A stretch of DNA of 64,000 nt, taken from the NCBI RefSeq assembly GCF_001640805.2, contig NC_066833.1, positions 6,548,242 through 6,612,241 on the forward strand. Direction: 5' to 3'. This stretch comes from Lates calcarifer (taxonomy: Eukaryota > Chordata > Actinopteri > Centropomidae). Below are positions 1 to 13,210 of the stretch, piece after piece (the first letter of the stretch is position 1; each line of letters opens with the position of its first letter). The notes below the pieces were generated by a model, which was given only the letters and a program-made list of their open reading frames with translations, had not been told where the DNA came from and did not search any database. Position numbers and translations under genes: made by a program.

Positions 1-3000
1 CAGCGCTGCAACAACAAGCCATCTGTTTGCACTGTCTGCATGCATCCATCACTCCACCCAATACAACATTAACACATACTGTAGGTGAGTGTATTATATA
101 ACTACCTTTACAGAGGCTAGCAGATACAAAACAAAACAATAAAAGGGGTAATTTGTTAATTATTAAGAATTAGGAATTATTTCATAGAGAAGACAGTGTC
201 AGTGGAACTAACACACAGCTGATGCTGCCATCTAGATTTACATTTCAGTTCTGAGGCATTTAGCTGAGCCTGAGAGATTGTAGGTGTTTAACAGTGAAAC
301 AAGATTCTACATCATCAACATTATGATGGAAATTTCCAATAGTTTTTTCCAGATTATCTGAAGGTCTTTCAATACATGCTCCTTTACAGTCCAGTCCCAA
401 ATATATTCGGCTTATAATGACATAATCCGAGAGAAGCAGCAAATCCTAACATTTGGGAAGCTGAAACCAATGAATGTTGGCATTTTTTGGTCAATAAGTA
501 TCTTCAAGAATAAATCAATCACCACTGTCATCTACTTCCTGTCATTCAAATAACTGCTTAATTGTCTAATAGTTTCACCAATATATTGTATCGTAAAGAC
601 CATAAATATAAATTGTATTGTAATTGATATTAGAATCACTAATTCACTCTTCTCAATTAATGATGATATAACAATAACACTTGTAGGTCCAGTTTAGTTA
701 GTGAACAATGCATACAGTGTGTGATGTGACAAATAGCTAATTTAGTTGCCAACATTATATGATGTGACCACAGAGCAAGTACTGAAGGTGACCATTTTGT
801 AAAGAGTACAATAATACTTTTTGAGGCTTTAAATATAATTTCACACATTAAACAAATTGTATATTTCACCACTGTCAGACACAAGGGATAAAATAGCATA
901 TTATAACATTAACATCTAAGTGATCACATGTAAAAAAAAAAAAAAAAGTGCAAATGCTTGATAACTGAAGATCAGTTGGTAAATTATTTTAACACATCTT
1001 GTTCTTTAACATTGATCCCTCCCTCCTTTTCCCATCCATGCCTGCTGTCTCATTACAGTTGCCATGGTGCCTTCCATCAAACCCCCCACCCCCACCCTCA
1101 AACTCCTTCTCATCCTCCTGAGAGGCACGTGACCAGGGTCGAGCAGGAGGGATGCGAGAAGAGCAACAACCTTCCTCTGCTGCTCTTTTCTAGCTTCTTC
1201 CTTTGAATCCATCCCTCATTCTCAATGCTCTTTTCCTCTACTGCGTAATCCAAACATCTCTGTCCTCGTTCTCCTCTCATGGAAGCACCCTGACCCTTGA
1301 ATTCCACATCGAGGATGGGCTTTAAAAATGGTTGGAGAAGCTTTTTTTCCATTTTCAACCAGGGTCAGGGGTGTGCTATGAATGGGTGGGTGGGCTCAAG
1401 GAGGAGGAAAAAGGCAAACAGAGAGCTCTTCTTCTGTCCACAAAACTCATGTGTAACAGTGCGTCTCAATAGCTTACTGTGAACTTTCAGCGCAATGATG
1501 TTTGTCACCAGCCTCTCCTGTCTCCTGTCTCTCACACTCCTGCTGCTTGCTGGCTAATAAAGCATAAATCCAGAAAGTGTGCTGTCAAAGGTAAAATCCT
1601 GATAACACAGGTGGATGGGATACTAGCTTATACGATGCACCCGTAGCACATTAGCAGGGGAAACAAGGCATCAAACCATATGACAGTGACAAGGTGATAA
1701 ATCAGATGCAGGAGTCCTATGTTAATAGAACATTCACAGACGACTTCTTCTATACGTAAGAGTTTGATCAATCAACTTGTCAATTGCCATAAAATTAACA
1801 GACAATTCTTTTGATAAACAATTAATCCTCTAACTTATTTATGAAGCAAAAAATGTTTGTCTGGTTGTCTGGTTTTTCTCTGTTTTATAAGATTAAAGTT
1901 AAATATCTTTGGGTTCTTGACGGTTAACCAGCCACATGAAGATGTGATGAGCATTTTTTTTTACTATTTATAGACTGTAATGGATAAGCAATAATAATCA
2001 GACATCATTATAAACTGCCTGAAATCAGTGCTGTGCTCAAGGGAACACAAAAAATATCAAGTGTAAAGAGAAGGCAGTTACACTGTGATTCCTGAGCACA
2101 AACTCCTGTGTAAAAACAGGAGCAATGGATGCCAATAAATGGAATCTGTGCCAGAATTATGTCAAAAACCCTACAAATATGAACAAACAAAACACAGAAA
2201 TCTTGCTGCCAATGTATGCATGTATCCACAGAGAATCGCCAGCAGCAGCAGCAACAGCACAGTCACTGCATCAGTCCACAGAGTAAGCATCAAAGAACAT
2301 GACCCAGATACTGTCTGAGGCTGTGTCTTATTTTTAGCTTAACTGTAGCTAGCAGGCAGAGCTGGTCACTGCTAACAGACTCATTAACAATGGTACAAAG
2401 AATGTCAAATTTGTAACTATTATAACTTATAACTATAACTATTCTATGATTGCATTCTAAATGGATAGGATAAGACCAATTGGCTCCTTTTGTTCTACAG
2501 ATAAAGGAGAGCCATTGAACTCAGCATTGAAATGTTTCCAACCTCTAGCATGTATTGGCATTTCTTTCACATCATGTGACCTTTGTCAAACAGCAGAAAC
2601 TGCAGATACCTTTTTTACTCAAACTTAAACTTTTCTTACTCAGCTCATTAAGAATAATAAACAAACAATCAAGATAAGCTATAATTGTTTTTGTAATTTG
2701 TATTTCAAGCAATTAATCCTCTGAGTTCTAAAAACATTTAAGTTCTTCATGCTTTCAGGGACATATTACCATAAAAAGCAGCTGGCACTATAAGGATATG
2801 AATCACAAAAATATCAGATAAACCAGCTTGAAGCTCAGCATTGAAATGTTTCCAAGCTCTTAAAACTTGGTCAAAACATTTATGCAGTTTGAAGAAATAA
2901 CTGTGGGTTCTGATGTTGGGCATTGGTGCATTTGTGGTGAACCTTTAAAGATTCAGTATTTGTTCATCAACACTGACAACAATGATTATGTGGAGCTGCG

Positions 3001-5559
3001 GGTGGGAATACAAAGCAGCACAACTTCGCTATCGTGAATCGTGATGAAGTCAGGTTCCTGTTGCTGCTATCAGTGGCAGAGCTTCCACTTCTTCTGTTTG
3101 GAAAGGTCACAGCAGATAACAGTAGTTTTGACTGTAAAGTAAAATTTCCCAGCGGAGGCACAGCTTGCTTTACTGCTGCTGTTGTTGACGATTGTGGCCG
3201 TGCTTCACTTCCTGTGCTGTGAAAGGTCACAGCAGACACGACTAACATTCCAGTTTGAATAGCCGGAAGGTCGGTGAGCCAGCTTTGCATGAGTCTATTC
3301 CTTCTGACAGCTTTGTAGTTCCTCCACTTTACAGAGTAGGGACCAGCCTATAAATAGCTCCCCATAGAATGGGAATAAGTAGAAAACAATAGAAATTGAA
3401 GCTGTATGTAATACTTGGCGTCTGATTTTCTTCTCATATATTTTTCTGTTAAAGCAGCTGACAGCCAATGATTTGGGCTGATTTCTTCTTTCTTTCTATA
3501 AAATTGTCACTTATTAATAAGATAAGCAAAGGAAATCAAATGTCATTGCAGGACTGACAGTCTTTCTTTTGTAGCTGTGGCTGTCAGTACCAGTATTAAC
3601 TTGTCAATATCCATTATTTAATGAAAGGCCAGTATTGTCCTGATAAACCAGATTTGTTAACTCACATATGAAGAAATCAACAAAATAATGAATCATTACT
3701 TGGTATGTGTACATTTCTTAAGCTCCAGATGTAGACTTACAGGAGGATAAAGTGAGGTAGAAGCCTGATATCATGTGCACTTAGGCTCGCATGCATCTGA
3801 CAGATCTGCCATGCGTTCAGTGAAGTGCTGCGGTGCATTTCCTGAAGGACTTGCAGTGATGGTTCTCTGCTCTACTGATGACAGGCTGCTGGTGAAGAGC
3901 CACACCCAGCTTCTCTTTGTCAGCAATAGAGAAAAAAAGCATCTTTCCTGTTATCATGTCAGGATGAAGAGAAGTAGAGGAAATGAAACTGCTTTGAATG
4001 ACAGTTTTTTTAATCTGTTTTATCTGCACATATTCTGCACATCATCCTCATTTTACCTCCTGTTTCCAGCTTTTCAGATGTGAGGATTTTCAATAATGCA
4101 TCTAATAGTTGCAACCATATAAGAATATAAATGTTTCTGGCTGCAGCTGAGACAAAAATGGTGCAGCTTGGCAGTTAATAAAATCTAAAAGTTAATCACA
4201 TTACACCTACTCTTGCTCATCTTGCTTATCTTGTTTCCTGTGAAGTCAACAAGAAATTAACAACTGCTTGATCTAGATTAGCAGAGTTCATACTGATGGT
4301 ATTTGGAGAATAATGAATCACCAATACCAATTTAATGATGGGATATCAGCTGATTGATTTTACTAAACCAATAATCAATACTTCCCTATAATGCACAGCT
4401 GGATGCAGGTTAAAAATGTGAAAGAAAAGAGAGCACAACAGAGAGAGTTGTGGATGTTTTACGTATTTTTAACAGGACAAACATTTGTTTTACAGAGAAC
4501 ACCTCAGCAGACAGGCAGGCTTTATCTACAGTGCACGATATCCGACACTGGAGTTTCCCTGCTAAACTTCAGGAAGTCTTCAGAGAAATCCAAAATGACA
4601 GGTTAGGGGGCTAAGATTACAGCACAGTGCTGCAAAGTGAGACACTGCATACTCCACCTCTGATATGATGGAGGGTTCTCTCTGAACAGTTACAGAGCAT
4701 TGCTTGGACCACCTGCAGTGCAATCTGACTGTTTTGTACATTTTATCTCCATTTATTTTAAATTAATTATTCTTTTCAAGACAGTGAAAAAGTTTTTCAG
4801 TGTGTTTTCACTTCAAATTCTTGTCTCATGATTAAAATTTTCACTTGAAAATACACATTAGTATACAGTGTAGAGTAGTATGATATGTAAATAATATATT
4901 TAGCATAAGTAGTATATAACTGTTAAGACTTAGGGTTTTTAGATGGAGAATGTTCATAATTAATAATTTTTTAAGTAACAGTGTCAGACATTCTTGATAG
5001 TTGCAGTGTAAATGCAAAGATTTGATAAGTTTTCTGTGTTATCTATCACTTAAATTGATTAAATTGAAGATTTTGGGGCTTTTTGGAGTGTTGGTCAGAT
5101 AAATCAAGCAACATCAAGCTGAGCCTTTGGATTCTGGAAAAGAATCGGTAATCCAAGCAATAATCGTCAACAGATGAACTGCTAATGGAAACAATTGTTA
5201 GTTAGCGCTAAAATAATTCAAACTAATATTCTGTTTTGTTGGGCACAGAGATAGTGAAATAAATTCAAATAGTAATATTATTATTTTACTATTATTATGT
5301 TACTAAATTATCCCTAACTAAAGTTTGCTGTATTATTGCTATTTTGCTTTAAAATGTGCTCGTGTTGGCTAGTCATTTCAATTTTTGGACGCATGAGGAA
5401 ACTTTTTTGTATTATTAACGAGTGACCAGCATCGTACTTCCACGTTAAACAAACATGCCCAGACAGTCCACTGAGGATGAAGTTGACGGTTAGTGTTTGT
5501 TTCAGTTAATCTTAGGACAAAATAGTCTGATGGTTAGCTAGCAAAACTCTTTTCTCAGT

Positions 5560-6010
5560 CCCTGGCACTGAAGGTCCAAGGAACCTATTGTTTTTGTAGA
5601 GATTATTAGGCCCTATTGTAATCGCTCCATTTATTAGGGCCCGAGCTGATTGGAACTGGTTGGACCAGATCCACTTCAAATTTTGTCGGGAAAGCCTTAA
5701 GGCCTTCATGATGACGTGATGTGAAAATTGTAGCAATTCACAGAAGGGCGCGCCCTGTGTCATGGCGAATTTTCGATCCTTCGCCATGACACAGGAAGTT
5801 AACTCACAAATAAATTGTCCAATCAGGCCCAAACTTCACATGTATGATATGGGTTCAGGCCTGAACACATCTACATGTTAATATTCATTAATTTTCAGGT
5901 ATAGATAGCGCCACCTACTGGGAACTGGAAATAATATGATTTAGATTTTATATTATTGTACTCCCCCTAGCATGTTGAGCAGATCCACCTCAAAGTTGAT
6001 CAGACAAACC
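5560..6010. repeat. diverged teleost interspersed repeat with a 15-bp inverted repeat
   Basis: The block carries phrases I recognise from dispersed teleost repeats (a cgccatgacacaggaagt-like core and a tagcgccacctactgg-like tail). Two related sub-blocks resemble each other (about 5655-5715 and 5965-6030: agatccac-tcaaa, then ccttaag and ctcatgatg). Perfect 15-bp arms at 5754-5768 and 5781-5795 flank a 12-bp loop. Family name not assigned. Confidence 0.55.
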
Positions 6011-9000
6011 TTAAGTCCCTCATGATGCTGGGGTGGGGTCTTTTTCTGTAACTGCTCTTCCTCTGTCATCTCCATCACCCTCTCTGTTTCTTTTTCTCTC
6101 ACTCTCCTCATCTTCTCCAATATGTCTGGGCGTGGAGTGATGCAGTCTTTACAGTTTCATCTGGGTCAGTTAAAAAATTACACACAGGGTCAATTGATAC
6201 TTACATGTTAAGGTGGTGTCTAGTGGTAGCAAAAGTGCACAGCTGTGTTGACCAGCATCCCACCAGTACCCCCGACAGGCGCAGGGTTGCGATGGTCTGA
6301 TCAACGCTGCTTGCAGCTTTCATTAAGTTTAGGTTCTTTTATGTTATCTATGTGGGGGAATTTTTTTTGTTTGGTTGGTTGCCGTTTTTTTCCAGTCACC
6401 TAGATTGGTGATGTTTTGTCTTGATTAGTTATACAATCAACTGCCTTGTTTTGTTTTTAATTCAAGCTTTGTTGTAAAACAAGACAATTTTCCACACTGC
6501 AGACAATGTATTTCTTAACTAACTTTTTCATGGTTAAAAACGCAGCGACTGAGATAATACACATTAAGACAACTTACAACTATAAATTACAACTGTCCCC
6601 AATTGCATTGTCTAGCAATATTTGTTACTATCTGAAAAATACAAATAAGCCTTATTTGATGGCCATGTGGAAATGCATGGAAAATGGTGAGAGACAAGTG
6701 GAACTGAAACCATACTGGCAGATGTTTTCACTTAAAAGGTTAAAATTTGGAGGGTTTTTTTACAGCTTGATGTTTGAAATGTTCATGGTTCAATATATAC
6801 TTTTCCAAACAATGTCCGGGGATGCTTCCAAGTCCTTCTGCATCCTTTTTTTAAACAACAAAAACACTTTAGTGATTAAAGAATGAGTTCTTTTTTCTCT
6901 CGTCTCGTCTTTCCTCTTTTTTCTATGTGCCTCTACCTCTCTCTATTCCCTAACCTCCCTTCTATTTTATTTTCCATCTCAACAGCTGTTGTCAGTGCAC
7001 ACAGCTGCAACAAGCCTCAGTCAGTCACACTCTGCAGCTATTTGTTAGCCTGGGAAACCCAACCAATGGGTAAGTGTTGAGGATCAAGTTCACATGTGCA
7101 GACCCAAACACACATAGGCATGCATTTTTGAGTCAGATGTTTGCAAGACAGGCATTGCAGACAAGGGAAGAAAAACTAAAAAAAAACAGCTTGGTTCATC
7201 CTCACTCAAACTCGCATGGCGCACATGGTTATGATTCGCTGAATCCTGAGGAACTAAACTAAAAATGTCAAGGTTAATTTATGTCCCAGTTCATCTGAGC
7301 ATTTCTACAAGCACTTGTCCCCTGTTTTCATGAAACGTTTGCAGACGCCCTCATCCTCCCCCCAAGCCACAAAAAAACACAAATAAAGCAAACAAACCAA
7401 AAAACGAAATCAAGATGTGATTTCAGTGGTATTGTTTTCTTCCAGCACCAAAAAAGATCAAATGTTCCCACACAGCCGTCACTGTGTTTAACTATGAAGA
7501 GAAATTTCTTTGTGCACGCTGTGAGGTAATAGCAAAGCAGACGTTAAGAGGCTCGCCTGAGGGCCAGCCTCATTGTCCATAATTATAAAACCTGATTCAA
7601 AGTGACACTTGTCTCAGTAGTGGAATCATTCAGTGCTGCTGGTCACTTGTGTAATCCTCAGAGAGAAACATACAGTAGACCCTGAGATTGCCCTGTGCAC
7701 ACTGACACTGTATTGTATATGTGTATATAAGTCTATAAGATCTCAACTGTCAGCATATTCTTGCTTAAACTCCGTGGATGTTTTTTATTCTGAGTAGCTC
7801 TGATCATCGTGTGACAGAAAGAGTTACTTGCTCTACATGCATGAGTTTACAGCCAAGTGACGTCCAAACGATGGTGATTCAGCGTCAACATCTTACGACC
7901 TAATTCTGTTGCAGCAGTGCAGGTGAGTTATATTGCCTTCAGCTGTGCCTTCTCAAACTCCACGTCAAGGCCTAAAATGGCTCCTTATATATACTTTATG
8001 ATTTCATGGAGCTATCATATGTCATACAACAAGTAAAGCTCAAAATAAATTTTCTGCACATTGTCTGTAGTCCACATGGACCGTCCATGGATGGATGACA
8101 CCTGGGGCATGTGTGAATTTTAAATCAATCACTGATTTGTCTACAAGTGGGTGTTCTCATCATGAAGTGACAGAATCACCCCTGGCTGTGCTACATTAAT
8201 GCAGCCTTCAGTGTCATATGGAACATCCAACTGATCTTGTTTCTACTGAAAGCTTAAACATATCCAGCATAACCAAGTCACAATTCAACACAATTCAAGG
8301 TAATTAAACCATAATTCAATGCTTATTCAACAAATGCTGGCTGTTAAACACTTACATGACCAACTCTTTAATACAATCAGTGCTCAGTGGTAGAAAACAT
8401 AAATTTTGTGTACAAATTAATCCTGCAATAACTGTGGCAATCAAAGGGGTTTAGAATTGCTGCAACACAACACAAAAGAGAAAAGGCGCATGGCTCTATT
8501 TTCCAGCTACATGCAAATAGGAGTCAATTACAGCTGGACACAGCTTTGATTTGCAGTTCTTGGTGCACAAACATCTGCAGGCAGGGGTATCCAGTGGTGT
8601 GAATACTTGCAGGTCATTACCAGGGGAATATTTCCCACTGCTGCCTTCTGTCTCATGTGATGTTAAAAGGACATAATTCCAAACAAACTAATTGTCCTGC
8701 AGAACACACCAGTGTTCAGAAAAGCAAAAGCTTTGGTGAACTACAAAAAACACTGTGACATGGCATTAGTAAGCCACATACAAGAAGTAAATACACATTT
8801 CATCACACAGAGTGCTATGTATGATTGATTTCAAAACAGATGACATGTGAAAGAGCTCAGTAGAAGCCTAGAGTGATCCAGCAGCTCTGATCCAGTCCTC
8901 CTCTTTCTTTTGCTCTCATTTCTACCAGGCAACAGCAGGATGATGTCGCTGCTTGCTGCTCATCTCTGATGGAGCAATGGAGGCAGAAATCTGGGCTGCA

Positions 9001-9354
9001 GAAGCACCAGGTCTCCATCAACTGCCTTTACCACTGTGTGTGTATGTGTGATGGGATAAACAGGCCTATCCCCATTAATGAAGCACAGAGCCACTCCAGC
9101 AAAAGGCCTGCTGGGCAATGCTGTGCACAAATGCGCAATGAAACACCGCCCACCCAATGGCGCACAAGTCGGTCAGCGAGGTAAAAAGGCTGTCATGCTC
9201 GGATGGGGTTGGACTGATCAGTGCAAAGCAACGCGTGCAGCATGCAGGGAATATTTTACTGGGGTGTGGATGAGAGGATGATGGAGGGGGATGAGGAGGA
9301 GGAGGGACCTCCTTGGGACCAAAATAGGTGTACTGGGATGATGTTTGCATTGGT

Positions 9355-9359
<5 letters not shown>

Positions 9360-9404
<45 letters not shown>
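9360..9404. repeat. (TA)n microsatellite
   Basis: About 22 uninterrupted TA units in map4k4 intron 2. Frames through it give false Tyr-Ile repeat ORFs. Confidence 0.98.
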
Positions 9405-9409
<5 letters not shown>

Positions 9410-9582
9410 GCCAAAACGCTATCTGAGAGATAATCCAGTCCAGACTGCACCAGTCCCAAGTGAAGGACGGGAGGGGACGTGTTATAATAAACGTGTTCCT
9501 GAGACCGTGAGAGGGGAAAAAATACATAAATGCATGTTTGTGCTCCAGTTTCCGCCTGTTTGTTCTCTGGGTTGGGGCTTTA

Positions 9583-10022
<440 letters not shown>

Positions 10023-10228
10023 TTTCGTAAAAAACGGTGATAACTAAGCGGAATAACGGCGTGTTTTAGATTCTCCTTCAAGCGGACGGTGTGTGTCTCA
10101 TCCTCGGATGGTTTTATTTTTAATCCAGCTGGTGATATTTTCTTTCCAAGGCGTGTTTTTCCCTCTTTGTAATCCCAGTCAAAGGCTTCGCTGTCGCTAC
10201 ATACCGACCTACTGCCGGAGCCCTGCCT

Positions 10229-10297
<69 letters not shown>

Positions 10298-10440
10298 CGT
10301 TTGTGTGTATGTCCCTCTGCCGCTATTCTCCGCCCTCTCTCCCTCGCAGTCTGTCCGTATGTCTCTCTTTCCCTCTCTTGTCATTCTCCGCCCCTTCTGT
10401 TTCCCAAACAGAGACAGCCCCAGACTTTTTGGGGGCCATG
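10023..10440 (-). promoter_or_regulatory. map4k4: map4k4 5' leader/promoter region (CpG-containing)
   Basis: The sequence upstream of the map4k4 ATG is locally richer in CpG than its surroundings (several cgg and gcg motifs at 10030-10220) and is split by a long pyrimidine/purine microsatellite. No TATA box was identified, so the transcription start is not placed. Calling it promoter plus 5' UTR rests on position. Confidence 0.5.
10234..10294. repeat. (TC)n/(GA)n microsatellite in the map4k4 5' region
   Basis: About 30 TC units, reading as GA on the map4k4 sense strand, 212-272 nt upstream of the start codon. Frames through it produce Ser-Leu or Arg-Glu repeat ORFs that are not genes. Confidence 0.97.
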
Positions 10441-11112
10441 AACAGCTTTTGATTGCCCCCTCATAGCCAAAATGGGAAGTGCAAATTGACCAATCCTGCC
10501 TTAAAGTCATATGGAGCTCACACATGTAATTGACATGCACCTCTTATATATCTTAATTTAACTACTGGTGAAAATGAGTAAATAAATCAATTAAAAATAA
10601 ATTATGAAACTTAGCTACTAGATTCTACTGGTTTTGCCAGTTTAATACATATCAGTTTTGTACTAACAGCCATATGCTCGCACTCTGAAGTCCAACATAA
10701 CAAAACAGTTCAGTGCTTGCTGTTTTACATTTTGATTTGAATACTTTTATCATGTACATACGTAGTATTAACACAATTGTCTCTGTAAATTAAGTAAAAA
10801 CACTTGTTGATTTCATACGTTATCAGCTTTACAGGTAGCCGACATCATTTGAAAGGTGCGCAACACCCAAAACTCAAAATTTCATACTAGATATATGCCA
10901 ACGTCCAAACCCAGCTATACTGAGACATCCTAAAACTCAACCCTCCCAGCACCAACTACATATTGAGAAAAGGTGACTGCAGAGGTGGCTACCACATGGA
11001 TACCACAGGAACTGTAACTGGTCAGTTTTAGAAGTTTGTGTCTCATCCTGCAAGTAAATGATGCAAGTGAAGATTTTGGGGGGTCAAGACAGAACTGAGC
11101 AAGTTGACAAGC

Positions 11113-11500
11113 AATGGTAGTGGAAGTATTCAGATCCTTTACTAAAGTAAAAGTATTAATATGCCAAACTAAAAATACTCCATTACCAAAACAGTATTAT
11201 CAGTACTATCAAAATTTACTCAAAGTATCCACTCACAAAATATTTAGCCTAATATTTAAGATTTATGTATTTCAATGGCATGTAAGATCTCAATCCATTT
11301 TGATTACCCAGTTTTGACATAAACAAGCATAAACTTAACTAGATGCAGATTTGTCACTGAGCTACAGCTGTCAGGTAAAGGTCATTCAGGAAAAAATATA
11401 ATATTTCCCTCTGAATTGTTCTGGAGTACAAGTATAGGCTCACACAAAATGGAAATAGTAAAGTACAAGTGCAAGAGTAAATAGTTACTTTCCACCACTG
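11113..11500. mobile_element. teleost MITE-like repeat
   Basis: The left end reads tagtggaagtattcagatcc and the right end reads actttccaccactg, giving short terminal inverted similarity (agtggtgga type). The AAGTA-rich interior is characteristic of a very common fish non-autonomous repeat. The interior is diverged, so this is an old copy. Confidence 0.65.
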
Positions 11501-12399
11501 GTGGAAAATAAATCAACATTTTCTGCTTGTGTTTGTGTGAAAAATGAAATTACAAATCTTGTGCACATTGAAATACTTGAAAAAATGCACAGTGAATTAT
11601 AATATGGAATTATAATATTATCAGATAGGCTTACTTTACTTTTACTTGTGTATTTACATTAAGTATTTTTGTCCTTCTCTTTCTCTTCACATATTCTTCT
11701 CTCTCAGCCCTTGTTTATATTTCTGCCTCTGTCTCTCCATCAGACAGATACAGAGCAATTAGAGCATGTGAGATGGAAACTGATAAATATTTCAGCACCA
11801 CTGTCACTGCTGTGGTGTTCCATTGGAGGGTATGATATCCATACAGGATGGATTATATCCTGCTGCTATCACTCTTACCTGTCAGCTACCCTGCCTGAAT
11901 TTGGCTAGCACTTATACTAATATCAAGAGCTAGTGACACATGCAGATAACATATCATGTCATGTGTTGGTGAAGATGTAGATGGGTTTGTTGACTGGTGT
12001 GATTGTTAATTTACATACTTTATGTCATCCAGCAGTACAGATATAAGTGTCAGTGCTTGATGACTAATGTTTGAGCCCAAAGAAGAGACTGTCTGAGGAT
12101 CACGAGTTTGTGTAGTTTCTATGGATGCTCTGCAGTGGTGATGTGTGTGGGGTGGACAGAGGTGCGGCCCTACCCCCTCTTCCCCTCCCCTGTTAGCTGT
12201 AGTTCAAGAACATGATGGGACAGTATACTATTTTTCAGAGGGTGTGGCGGGCTCATTGTTGAGGTTACATATATTTTATGAAAGACAACGACTTGGAGTA
12301 GGTTGGGAAACGGTGCCTCACCAACAATAACCCAAATGAGGAACAAACTAAGAAAATCTGAATATTTAAACTCTCAAAAATAAAAATTCCCCATCGCAT

Positions 12400-12630
12400 G
12401 CACACACTATTAAACATAGATTTAAAGATAAAAACAATTACTGCGTCTTACGTATGTACATTTATGTAGCTTAACTGCATCTGAAGTTATATTCACTACT
12501 TGAGTAGTTTTTACAAGATGCTTTTTTAAAAGCTTTTTTTCAAGTACTTATTTTAATGAGTACTGTTACTTCTACTTGAGTAATGATAAAGTAATAGTAT
12601 TTTTACTTAGCCTACTGTATTCATTTACCC
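12400..12630. repeat. second related AAGTA-rich repeat fragment
   Basis: It contains acttgagtag, caagtactta and tctacttgagtaatg, and ends with acccaccactg, the usual terminus of this fish repeat class. The left end is not defined. Confidence 0.5.
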
Positions 12631-12779
12631 ACCACTGATATTGTGTGGTTTGAATATTCTCTTTCACCTCCTTCCTGAAAGTCTTTTGTTTTTTTCAGTT
12701 AGGTCAGACTTTTTCAGTGCTTTGCATAAGTTAGATATACCTTTTAGATTTTCAGCCACACTAGTAGTGTGCCTCTATG

Positions 12780-13210
12780 GATGGCAATGTTGGCCTGTGG
12801 TTAGTCCACCACTTTGGTCTAGACTGAAATATTTCAACATCTTTTTGATGGATTTCCATGAGATCTGGTTCAGACATTTATTATCCCCTCAGAATGGATG
12901 TTACTTTTGCGATTTCTGAGATTTAATATCTTTACAATTGTGGGGAGGATTACTGTGAATTTGCAGTAGACATTCAAGGTCCCTAATGGATTCAAATGAC
13001 TTCAGTGATTCTTTAACTTTTCATTGAGCATCATCATCAAAATGTAAGTCAGTAATTTGATTTATGATTAAATTCCTGCAAAATTAATAAAATGAAACTG
13101 TACATTAAGTTTTGTGCTAATACTAGTATGCTAAAAGGGTAAACTAAGCTGATGAGTATGGTAAGCACTGTACCAGCTAAACATCGGCATGTTAGCATTG
13201 TAATTGCATA
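12780..13210 (-). repeat. teleost interspersed repeat (accactttggtc type)
   Basis: Contains ccaccactttggtctagact, aatatttcaacat and a catgttagcat-rich tail, typical of a widespread teleost repeat read in reverse orientation. A short forward fragment of the same repeat lies at about 56370-56455. Confidence 0.55.
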
